Shown here: in pieces, positions 55,273-64,000 of the stretch | Layout: every line of letters starts with the position of its first letter | Numbering within the stretch: position 1 is the stretch's first letter | DNA from: Massariosphaeria phaeospora | Lineage: Eukaryota > Ascomycota > Dothideomycetes > Pleosporales | Length of the DNA stretch: 64,000 bases | Direction of reading: 5' to 3' | NCBI GenBank assembly: GCA_011032825.1 | Contig: JAADJZ010000004.1 | Coordinates: 1,054,001 to 1,118,000, forward strand | Program-made: the position numbers and the translations under genes | The notes under the pieces: generated by a model | Seen by the model: only the letters and a program-made list of their open reading frames with translations | Told to the model about the DNA's origin: nothing | Databases searched by the model: none

Positions 55273-57315
55273 GTGAATTACGTTAAGCTAAATATAAGTG
55301 CAAATGCACTTAACAAATTCTTAAAAAAAAAAAGTTTGTAGCAAAAAAAAAAAAAACGCACTTTAAGCAATGTGCTTTAAAAAAAAAATAGTTAACACGT
55401 TTTACTTTACTACTTAATGCATAGTTAGCATTAAAAATTTTAAAATTTAAAATTTTTCTAAGTTACGAACTTTTTTAAAAGAAATAGTATATTATTTCAC
55501 TATTGCGAGGTATAGCGTTAAGAAAGCTACTTTGTACTATTATAAGCTAGTGTAGCACACTTTATAGCAAAGTAAAACAAAGTAGGTTTTAAAAATGTAT
55601 GCATAGCTATGCTACTTTTAAGCAAACTGCTTTTATACTAACTACTAGGTATTAGCTTTTATTGCGCTAAAATAAAGTCTTAAAACGCTAACGCTGTGCT
55701 CGAAAACTAATTTAAGCAAAAAAACCGCTTTAAAGGCTACAATAGCCTAAAAGGCTGCAATCTAACGCTAGAAACTACTAAGCTACTTACAACTTTTTAG
55801 CTAAAGTTTATAAACTTTGTTATAAGCAACTTAACTTTCTTTGTAAGCACACTTTTTTGCACTTTGTTTTTTTTAACTGCACGCTTTGCAGTTGCGTTGG
55901 CAAGATTCGCGAAAAGCTAAGCGCGCTCGCAATTTTTTTTAGCTACTAGATTAATAACAACGCAAGCTTTTTTAAACTAAAATATGTTAATACAAGTTAT
56001 AGTAGCTTATATTAGGCTAATATACTTTTTTACGCGAAGTATTAGCTTACTTAACATTTTCTTAAAGCTTTGCTTTTATTAACTAGTTAAACAACTGCTT
56101 GAAGTACTTTTGCTAAAAAGCAGCAGCTTTAATAGTACAAACGCAACTATTTAGTTTAACTTTAACATTAAATTTTTTATTAAAGTTAGTAGATCTATTG
56201 TGTAGGTAAAAGTGCGCGCTGTAAAAAGCATATTAGCAACTAAAAACTAAATTAGCGCTTTGCTACACTTTAAGGAGTTATAACACATACTTGTTAAGCG
56301 TTTTAAAAATGTTTTTGCAAATTTTGCTTATTTTTATTATAGCAAGCTCTACTTTATTGTTAGTATACGCTTTAAACTAGCGAATAGTTTTAAAGACTTT
56401 TTTTTTAGTTTTAAGCGCTCTAGGGGACAGAGGCTTAAAAGCAAAGTTAAAAACAACTACAAAATAACTCTTGTCGCGAACTCTCTTTAGAGCGAGCACG
56501 ACTTTTTTTAACTTATTTTAAAGCTTTTTTAGTACTTAATATAAAATTAAAATAGCTTATAACGCTTTAAACTAGTTTAGATACGCACTAAATAGCAGTT
56601 TTAGTTTGTATTAAAACACTAGAAGCATTTTAGATACCTATGCTTTTTGCTTTTGTTGTTTTTAACAATCTACTTTTAGTACAAACGCTTATTAAAATTG
56701 TTAACAATAAGCATGCGTTATTTTACTTAGCCTAAGTAATAGTACTTTTTATTACTCTAGAACGCAACGCAACGCGCGCAAAAGTGCACTATAAAGTTGC
56801 TATTATTTAGAATGTTATTGCTAACTCTAGTAATGTTTATGTTACCTAGTAAAAAATTTAAGTAGCTAAAGAAAAGCTAACGCGAGCTAATATGCAAAAA
56901 AAGAACTACTAGTTACACTATTAGCTACTAAACACTCTACAATAGCTTATTATAACCTAGATCAACTTACTTATTCTAACAGTAACTAATTTTCAAATCT
57001 AAAGATTTAGCAAAGTTAATGTAAAAATAAAAGTTAAAAAGAGCTAGTACAAGCTATAAAAGAATTATAGGCAGCACTCGCTGCTAGGCCGAAAATTCGC
57101 TAGATTCTGCCGGCAGTACACTTTACCGCTAGCTTTACTAAAAAAAAACTTTACTACTTTTTTACTTTAACTTTACTTAAGTTTGTACTAGTTCGAGGCA
57201 TTAGTATAGAGCTCTAGAGAGCTATTCTGCTTTACAATAGCCTATATAAGCTTCTATTAAAGAATTTTAAACAAAGTTAGCTTACAAAACGTTCGAGCTT
57301 TTAGAAAAGAAATAA
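55273..57315. other. 3' part of the first right-hand gypsy element, no clear frame
   Basis: Extremely AT-rich with long A and T runs. This is the sequence between the nested pogo-like element and the 3' LTR. I see no reliable domain; an antisense Cys-rich frame like that in the second element might once have been here, but it cannot be read now. Confidence 0.4.
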
Positions 57316-57518
57316 TGTAAGGCTAAGTAGCTTTACGTATTTGTTTTCTTTTTATTAATAGCTACTATAGGCTACAATAGGCTAGATTAGTTACGTGCGA
57401 AGCTTTTAAAAGTACCTCGCACCAAATCGCTACTAAGACAGCAATTCGCCTTTCTTACACGAATAGTTATAGTATCTTTATTACTATACTATTAATCTAT
57501 TTTAAGTGTTATTAAACT
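57316..57518 (+). repeat. 3' LTR of the first right-hand gypsy element, end displaced
   Basis: Matches the 5' LTR from TGTAAGGCTAAG to ATTAAAC, then runs straight into the TGTTACA start of the next element. The missing TTACA should reappear beyond the window. Confidence 0.82.
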
Positions 57519-58018
57519 GTTACAAATAGAGACGATACTAGGTATCGTAGACTAAGCAACGACGCAGGAAAGTTGTTAGAGCTTGCAAGTCTGCAAAACG
57601 GAAGTACAGCAATGCGCGAAGCAGAATTAGGTTAGCAGTTACGTAATAGTGATTAGTGCGATTAGAGCTTTAGCGAACTAAGCACACTAAGCGGCGAGCG
57701 CTTAGCTAGCCTAGAGCGCTTAGTAACTAAGCACACTAAGCAGACTAAGCAGGACGCTTTTAGTAGAGAATTATAGAACTATATAGATTGGCAGAATCTC
57801 TTTTATAGTTTGGATTCTTTGTAGTTAACTCTTCTAAGTACATCTCATACATAGATTAGATCTATAGGCAATAGATTGTTACTTTGTTATTCTATTTAGA
57901 ATAAGATTGAGATTGTTCTTTTGTTGTCACTAAGCTTTTCGAACACAGAACAATCTCTTAGGCGGAATCTCTAAGTCTGATAACTCGTACCTTTAGTAAG
58001 AGAACACTCTTAATAACA
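57519..58018 (+). repeat. Probable 5' LTR of the second right-hand gypsy element
   Basis: About 500 bp, TGTTAC...ATAACA. It includes an ACGATACTAGGTATCGT palindrome near the start and repeated CTAAGCA(C/G)ACTAAGC motifs at about 57670-57760. The 3' copy is outside the window, so the boundaries rest on the inverted termini and on where gag begins. Confidence 0.65.
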
Positions 58019-58051
58019 CGTTAACTACTTTAGGTTTAGAACTAAGACAAC

Positions 58052-60010
58052 ATAGCAACACTTACGAGCTTACGCACAACGGGCAGCAGCGTTACTGCAC
58101 CTACAACGAATTCAGCAACTGTAATAGCAAAACAAGCCAATTAGATACAGCAGCAAGCAGAACAAATTCAAGAACTGTTAGCAGCAGTTACGAAGCTTTG
58201 AGGTAGGACAAGAGGAGAGTTAGCAAAGGCACTCTCCCTAGAGAAATATAGCGAAAGAAAAAAAAACTTGAAACTCTTTTTTACTAACGTAGACCTCTAC
58301 TGCTGTTATTATAGCAACAGCTTCTACACAGATTAAGACAAGATTCTAGCAGCAAAGATGCACATGAAAGACAACGCAGCAGAATAGTTTTAGCTATACG
58401 CCGAAGACTACGTTACGCACGCAGAAAACGTAAAGAAAATAAAGCAAGACACGAAGCGCATTTTTAAAAACTAAAAGTTGTTTAAACAGAAACTTTACAC
58501 GATCTACGGCGAAGTAGACAAAACGCAGCAAGCAATAAACTAACTTAGACTACTTAGGCAGAAAGGCTTAGCTGGCGAGTACACAATTAAATTCAAAAGA
58601 ATTTAGGCTAAGGTAGACAACGTAGGAGAACGCGGCTTATGCGAGTTCTACTACGCAAGGTTAAAAGAACACGTAAAGAATAAAATTAGTTAAAACAAAA
58701 GACTAAAGAAACTCAACGAGTTGATTGAAACCGCGGTACAAATCGACAACTAACTATGGCAACAATAGTAGAAACGCAAGTTTACTGTCAAACTCTACAT
58801 ACGCCTAGTAGCAACAATTAAAAAAACCTATTACTACGACCTAATAGATATCGACAGCATTAGACGAATCTAGAACGACAAACTACTACGAAAGCAGTTC
58901 AATAAAAAGAACGCTACTTTAACAAGACAAGACTCTAAGAACAGGCTGTCAAAAGAAGAACGCTAGAGGCGTTACGACAATAAGGCATGTTTTTAATGCA
59001 GCAAAGACGAACACTTCCGCAGAAACTGCTTAGAAACACAACGAAAAGTAGCAAGCGCGCAAGCTGCTACTATTGCTATAGTCTAACTACAACGAGTAGC
59101 TACACTATATCTAAGAATCTACGAAAAACTAGACAGCAAATAGGTTAAAGTTGAAAACTTAATAGCAAAGAAACTGTTAGACTAGGAAACAGAGCCTGCC
59201 CATATACAAGCAAAAGAAATCGCAAATTGACTTTGAAATTACGAGTGCTGGATGTGCGGTAAGACTACTTACATTGCCTAGTACTGCGACTAACAGTTTA
59301 AGGAACTATAGATTGAAGAACTACAAGGATAGAAAGCTGCAAAAGCAGCAATAGCACAACAAGAACTAACGGAAAAGAAAATAAAGTTCGCTAATTAAGA
59401 CAATTACGGAAACCTGCTTTGGCACTAGTGCAACGAAAAGAACTGTGTATACTACGCAGACAATAGAATTCTCGCTCGACAACAGCTAGGATTACTATTA
59501 CACGTTTTACTCGAAGACGGCGAATGTACAGTAACAGAATGCTACGTACATAACTACGACAATTGGTTTAAAAACCACGGCGGCAGCTGCGCATGGGCAC
59601 AGTGTTACAACAAAAAGTGTCAAACACACTAGTCTAGCAAGCATATTACAAGATAGTAGCTTATAGGTCTAAAGAACGAGGACTACCTAGAATGCAACAA
59701 CAAATTATGCATAGAAGACTACGATACGTGCCAAGCAGCACGCTAGCCTTTTTGCACCTAAGAATGCGCGATCTATTAGCTATAGAGATACGCGACCGGA
59801 TGGAATCTTAAGGATCGAGACTACAGCAAACACCTACAGCCATAGAAATGTTTTATTAACTAGTGCGAATACTACGATCAATAGGACATTCCAAAAGAAC
59901 AGGCCTTGAGGGCTTTCCTAGCAAAAAACTAGTAGGCTACTAGACCTACGGTTAGGATAGTACAAGTGCTTCTAGCACGACCGTACAAAGCGTACAAAAA
60001 ACGCAACCAA
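58052..60010 (+). pseudogene. Gag with CCHC knuckle and extra Cys/His-rich segment
   Basis: One phase runs from an ATA at 58052 (ATG mutated) to about 60010, interrupted mainly by TAG. A Gln-rich coiled stretch (about 58120-58200) is followed by a capsid-like region (FTNVDLYCCYY, about 58285). The knuckle CFxCSKDEHFRRNC is at 58988-59029, its second position a TAA. Next comes a segment at about 59240-59880 with many Cys and His: CWMCGKTTYIAQYC, CNEKNCVYY, GECTVTECYVH, SCAWAQCYNKKCQTH and others. Gypsy gags normally end soon after the knuckle, so this segment is unusual. Pol follows in the -1 phase. Confidence 0.8.
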
Positions 60011-63000
60011 AACGAAATTACATAGAAGTAAAAGCGAAAGTTGCAGGCTAAGAGCTAATCGCACTACTTGATAGCGAAGCTGCCTGGACATTAGTCTCCC
60101 TAGGATAAGTAGAAAGAAACAAGATACTTTATTAAGTTAAGAATTAACTAATACGAACAGTGTTAGCTGACGGACAACTACTAGAATATAGAAACAGTTT
60201 GATCAACCTAAAAACTTAGAAAGTTGAGATAGAAGTTGCGGGCATTAAGCACTAACAGTGTATTAATATTATAAACCTTGAAAGTTCTAACATGTATATT
60301 GGGTACGACTAGCTACGAAAACACAACTTTGACATTGATTAAAAAAAAGAAACAATACGCAGCCGAAGGCCTAAAAAGAAAGTCGCTGTAGTACAACAAA
60401 ACGAATCGACAATTTAGAGCTTACTTGAGATCGAGAGAATTAGTCTAATTTTACACTACAAGATCGCGAGAATTTGTAGGAAGAACTTTTAGCAGGTAGG
60501 CGTTATATAGATACGACGAGTTGCGCTGCTAGAAGCGAGCAGACTACGATCTAACCTCTCTAAAGAACAGAAAAAGGAGTTTAGAAACCTCTCTACGGAA
60601 TACTAAGCAGAGTTTGAAAGTTTTTTTAAAGAAAACGAAGAGCACGACCTAGCAGACTACCAAGAATAGAATTACGAGATTATCCTTGAAAAAGGAACAA
60701 AACTGCGACTAGGGCCAATGTATCCCCTAACTTACGACTAGCAAGAGAAATTGAAGAAATACATCTAAAGGAATATCCAGCGAGGATACATACGACCAAG
60801 CGAGAGCTTAATAGCTTCGCCGATATTGTTCGTACCTAAAAAGAACAAAGAGTTGAGATTGTGCGTAGATTTTCGACACTTCAACAACGTTACACGAAAA
60901 AACCGATACCTACTACCGCTTATTTAGGAGCTTATGAATCGACTCTAGGAGGTAAAATAGATTACGAAACTCGATGTACGAGACAGATACTATTGCATTA
61001 GAATTGCAAAAGAGCACGAATGAATAACAGCTTTCAAAACTAGATATAGACTCTACGAGTACTAGGTTATGCCGTTTAGATTAACCAATGCTTCGGCTAC
61101 GTTTTAAGCCTTAATCAACAAAGCACTACACGAATACTTGAACATTTTTGTTACAGCGTACTTAGACGACGTATTGATATACTCCAAAAGAACGTTTAAA
61201 GAACATTAGGAACATGTCAAGAAAGTGCTACAGAAGATAAAGCAGTACTAACTACTACTTTACTCGAAGAAATGTAAATTTCACGTTACAAAGACTAGCT
61301 ATCTAGGATTTATTATCTTAAGAGAAAGTGTGTCTATGGACCCGAAGAAGATTTAGACTGTACAAGAGTAGCTAACTCCTAAAACAGTAAAAAACGTGCA
61401 ATTCTTCTTAGAATTTGCCAACTTCTATTGAAAGTTTATTAAAGATTACTCTAAAACCACGACACTGCTCTTAGAAGTTACTAAGAAAAATAGAAAGTTC
61501 AAATAAACAGAAGCACAGAAACAGGCGTTTTAAGAACTTAGAAAAAAGTTTACTACGGCACCAATGCTACAGATGCACGACCTAGAAAAAAAAACTTAAG
61601 TAGAAACCGATGCTTTAGACTACGCATTAGGAGCGATACTCTTACAGCAATGCAACGACAGGAAATAGAGACTAGTGTTCTACTATTCTAGGAAGTTCTT
61701 GAGAGCAGAACTCAACTACGACGTTTACGATAAGAAGCTATTAGCAATAATAAACGCCTTTGAACAGTAGAAAGCACAGCTGAAAAGAGCAAGGCATCAA
61801 GTATAAGTGTACTCGAATTATTAGAACTTTACTAGCTTTACTACAACTAAGAAACTAAACAGACAACAAGTTAAATAGGCTGAATTCATAGCAGATTACG
61901 ACATCAAGATTTACTATCGCAAAGGAACTAACAACGAAGCCGCGGACGCGCTTAGTCGAAGATTAGATTTTATAGAAACTAATAAACTGGTTACGCATAA
62001 CTCAATATTACGACGGAACTTAGACGGAACTCTTGAATATAACCAACCTCGACTAGCTAAGATAGCTAGAGTTACTAGCATTAAAGAAAGAATGCATTAA
62101 GAATAGAGCAAGGACAACTAGCAAAGATAGATAGTTACGAATAACACCTAGGCTATACAGCTTATCTAGGAATTACATGCTTCACGAGCATATAGACACC
62201 TAGGGATTAACGAAATAGTTCAACGAATCTCGAATAAGTACTTAATGCCCTACGTACGAAACACAGTTTAAAAAGCAATAGGCAACTGTTTGGATTGTTT
62301 AAAGAACAAACCTAAAAGACATAAGCTCTATAGATTACTTTAACTGCTAGAACTACTCGCACGCTTATAGATTAGCGTTACGATGGACTTTATAGTAAAA
62401 CTCTTGAAATCGTTAGAACCTAGATTAGCACGGCTATGCAACTCGATCTTGGTAATCGTAGATTAATTAACTAAAGAATTACATTTCGTACTAACAGAAG
62501 AGACAATTACAGTAGAAAAAATAGCTTACGAAGTTACAAAGACACTCGTCGCTAATTACAAATTGCTAGAACAGTTTATTACAAATAGAGACAAGCTGTT
62601 TACATTAAAGTTTTAGAATACGTTCTTAGCCTAGTTAAGAGTTGCAAAGAAGCTATCGACTAGCTTTCACCCACAAACAGACGGCTAGACAGAACGAACG
62701 AACTAAACACTAGAACAGTATTTACGAATGTACACTAACAAGCTGCAGAACAACTAAGTTGAACTTCTGCTAACAGCACAATTGGCATACAACAGCACGA
62801 GGTCTACGACGACAGGACACTCGCTATACTACGCAAACCATAGATATAAGCTAGTAGCTTATTGAAATCTAAAGAATATTGAAAGCATTTTACTAGCAGC
62901 GGACGACAAGGCTTTTAGAATGCGAGAATTACATAACGAATTGAGCAAACGAATTGCTCAAAGAAACCTCACGACAGCTAAGTTAGCAAACAAGAAAAAG

Positions 63001-63480
63001 CTTGAGGGACCAACTTTTAAAGAGAGAAATAGAGTTTTCCTCTTACGAAAAAACCTGAAAACTAAACGACTATGCAACAAGTTGAACAACTTCTGAATAA
63101 GACTATTTAAAATCTTAGAGGTTAAGGGACTTGTATCGTTCAAACTATAGCTACTTACAAGCATGCGCATACACCTAGTTTTTCACAAATCACTTCTTGA
63201 ACCAGCACTACTAAACGCCGAAGTAGCAACCAATATCGAGCTCGAAGACGAAGAGTACGAAGTCGAGAAAGTCAAGGACCTACAGAAGTTCGAACGTTAG
63301 TGGAAGTACTTGGTTAAATAGCAAGAATAGCTAGAAAGCTAGAATACATAGGAACTAATACGGAATTTTACGAACTGCAAGGAACTAGTACGAAAGTATT
63401 ACTAGCAAAATCTAGAGGCAGAGAATCCGAGTTCTCTAGGAAAGCAGAAAAGTTAAAAGAAAAAGAAGCAAATAGAGAAG
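60011..63480 (+). pseudogene. Pol polyprotein (protease, RT, RNase H, integrase)
   Basis: It lies in the -1 phase relative to gag (phase change at about 60000-60030). Protease: ALLDSEAAWTLVS at about 60061-60100, with LLDSGA altered to LLDSEA. Reverse transcriptase: [20 protein letters not shown] at about 60829-60890, and the active site YLDDVLIYS intact at about 61159-61185. RNase H: VETDALDYALGAILLQQ (about 61600-61650) and an NEAADALSRRLD motif (about 61935-61970). Integrase: H..H and C..C segment ending CLDCLKNK (about 62290-62315), then SVTMDFIVKLL (about 62375), FTLKFQNTFL (about 62600) and FHPQTDGQTERTNQ (about 62670-62710). Nearly every interruption is TAG where CAG or TGG is expected. 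Confidence 0.88.
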
Positions 63481-63493
63481 AGTTAGTCTGTAA

Positions 63494-64000
63494 CTAGCCT
63501 AGGTTAGCTAAAAGCGTTTCGAATAGCAGCGGTACAGGACTATTGGTGGAAATTGTACTCTTGGAATCGACAGCAGCGCTGGACTGCGCAGCCTCTAGTT
63601 TCTTTAGCTCTTTAATAGCCACCTACTTATTAGCAAGACGCTAATTCCTTTCTATCTTAGCAATAGAAAGCTCTACTCGAAGAGTAGCAGCACGGAACTT
63701 CGCCGCAAACACTATCTAAGCAGCTTGGATCCGTGCAGATAGCACCTGTTGCTTAGCTAGCAAAAGCTAATGTTGCAAGTTGCGACGCTTTTGTTGAAAA
63801 GCTGCTTACTCTCTTTTCGTTAGAGCAAGACTGCAGAGCGCGCTAGACTAAAGACATTTAGCACACTTATTTGACGAAAGATTAACTAGGCACTTTAAGT
63901 TCTCTTTAGAACAACGGCCGCAAGGAGCAGGCATCTTTAGACTAGTCTCGCGAATACAAGCAACTTGATCGTAACAACGGCAGGTTAACTTAGAGCACGA
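63494..64000 (-). pseudogene. Antisense Cys-rich coiled-coil frame at the gypsy 3' end (partial)
   Basis: A minus-strand frame runs from the window edge to TAG at 63494-63496, interrupted only by TAG and TAA codons of RIP type (Gln expected). The start side is Cys-rich: TCRCYDQVACIRE, then PCGRCSKENLKC and NKCAKCL, a pattern of paired CxxC like a zinc cluster. It then becomes a long Gln/Ala/Leu helix (AAFQQKRRNLQH, LLLAKQQVLSARIQAA) that predicts a coiled coil, and ends VDSKSTISTNSP. The frame is convergent with pol and overlaps its end slightly. From memory, fungal genomes hold similar Cys-rich coiled-coil proteins beside LTR elements. The first residues lie outside the window. Confidence 0.7.

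Larger units (their letters stand above)
48231..57518 (+). mobile_element. Ty3/gypsy LTR retrotransposon with nested pogo-like element
   Basis: Direct repeats of about 210 bp (48231-48440 and 57316-57518) both start TGTAA and share TAGCTACTATAGGCTACA and TACACGAATAGTT. Coding is on the plus strand: gag, zinc knuckle, reverse transcriptase, RNase H, integrase and a chromodomain-like tail, so it is probably a chromovirus. A 1831-bp pogo-like element sits at 53440-55270. The 3' LTR lacks its last bases (the 5' copy ends TTACA) because the next gypsy element starts there. The target duplication therefore cannot be seen in this window; the left flank is CTAGC. Confidence 0.88.
57519..64000 (+). 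mobile_element. Ty3/gypsy LTR retrotransposon, 3' end beyond window
   Basis: Begins TGTTACAAATAGAG at the broken end of the previous element's 3' LTR. A probable 5' LTR ends AATAACA at 58018, giving matching TGTTA/TAACA termini. Gag, a Cys/His-rich segment, protease, reverse transcriptase, RNase H and integrase follow on the plus strand, then an antisense frame at the window end. Frames are long and aligned, with stops mostly TAG, so RIP was milder than in the first gypsy element. This agrees with later insertion. Confidence 0.88.

Noticed and set aside
48226..57529. A target duplication for the first right-hand gypsy element
   Set aside because: CTAGC on the left and AATAG on the right do not match; the right edge is hidden by the second gypsy insertion.
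1..64000. CRISPR arrays, bacterial operons, rRNA or tRNA genes
   Set aside because: Spliceosomal introns, RIP and fungal transposons show a eukaryotic genome. I saw no spaced repeats of CRISPR type and no rRNA or tRNA sequence.

Overview
This window looks like a filamentous ascomycete (Pezizomycotina, possibly Dothideomycetes). The evidence is short introns with CTAAC/CTGAC branch sites, a HET-domain gene, a DUF3435 tyrosine recombinase, Fot1/pogo transposons, and strong repeat-induced point mutation (RIP). RIP is seen as C-to-T and G-to-A changes, mostly in CpA, so that ruined frames are littered with TAG and TAA. The DNA is bipartite: about 1-4.2 kb and 20.4-39.1 kb are GC-balanced, while 4.2-20.4 kb and 39.1-64 kb are AT-rich layered transposon graveyards.

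Left part: unassigned GC-balanced DNA (1-3.5 kb), a tetratricopeptide pseudogene that grades into the RIP zone (3.56-4.24 kb), and a complete pogo/Fot1-like element (4.65-6.76 kb). A second pogo-like element (7.91-17.06 kb) has taken in both a hAT-like fold-back element and a complete 6.57-kb Ty3/gypsy element with 472-bp LTRs and an exact AGCCT target duplication. A third pogo-like element (18.89-21.03 kb) has one RIP-mutated end and one nearly clean end.

GC island (20.4-39.1 kb): its host-type genes are all on the minus strand. They are a HET protein (23.2-25.2 kb), a two-exon gene of unknown function (25.9-26.7 kb), a gene with a PD-(D/E)XK-like domain (27.4-28.9 kb), a two-exon dynamin-type GTPase (32.5-34.8 kb), an ankyrin remnant, and a five-exon DUF3435 recombinase (36.07-38.50 kb). 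The recombinase is complete apart from one early TAA. DUF3435 proteins are the Captains of Starship giant transposons, and a Captain at the 5' end of a co-oriented gene set is the usual Starship layout. This island is therefore a candidate Starship or Starship remnant, but neither edge was proven. A dead Tc1/mariner element (29.0-30.7 kb), a chromodomain remnant and a minisatellite are also here.

Right part: a 910-bp fold-back element shares its terminal repeat with a pogo-like element (41.29-45.28 kb), which itself contains another pogo-like element. A RIP-degraded histone H3-like gene lies at 46.46-47.01 kb. Then comes a gypsy element (from 48.23 kb) carrying a nested pogo-like element. A second gypsy element (57.52 kb to the window end) appears to have inserted into the first one's 3' LTR. 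It has an unusual Cys/His-rich segment before its protease and an antisense Cys-rich coiled-coil frame at its 3' end.

All intron borders, joined frames and family names were read by eye. Start codons were checked in the nucleotide sequence, and where an apparent start was TTG or GTG the first ATG was used.
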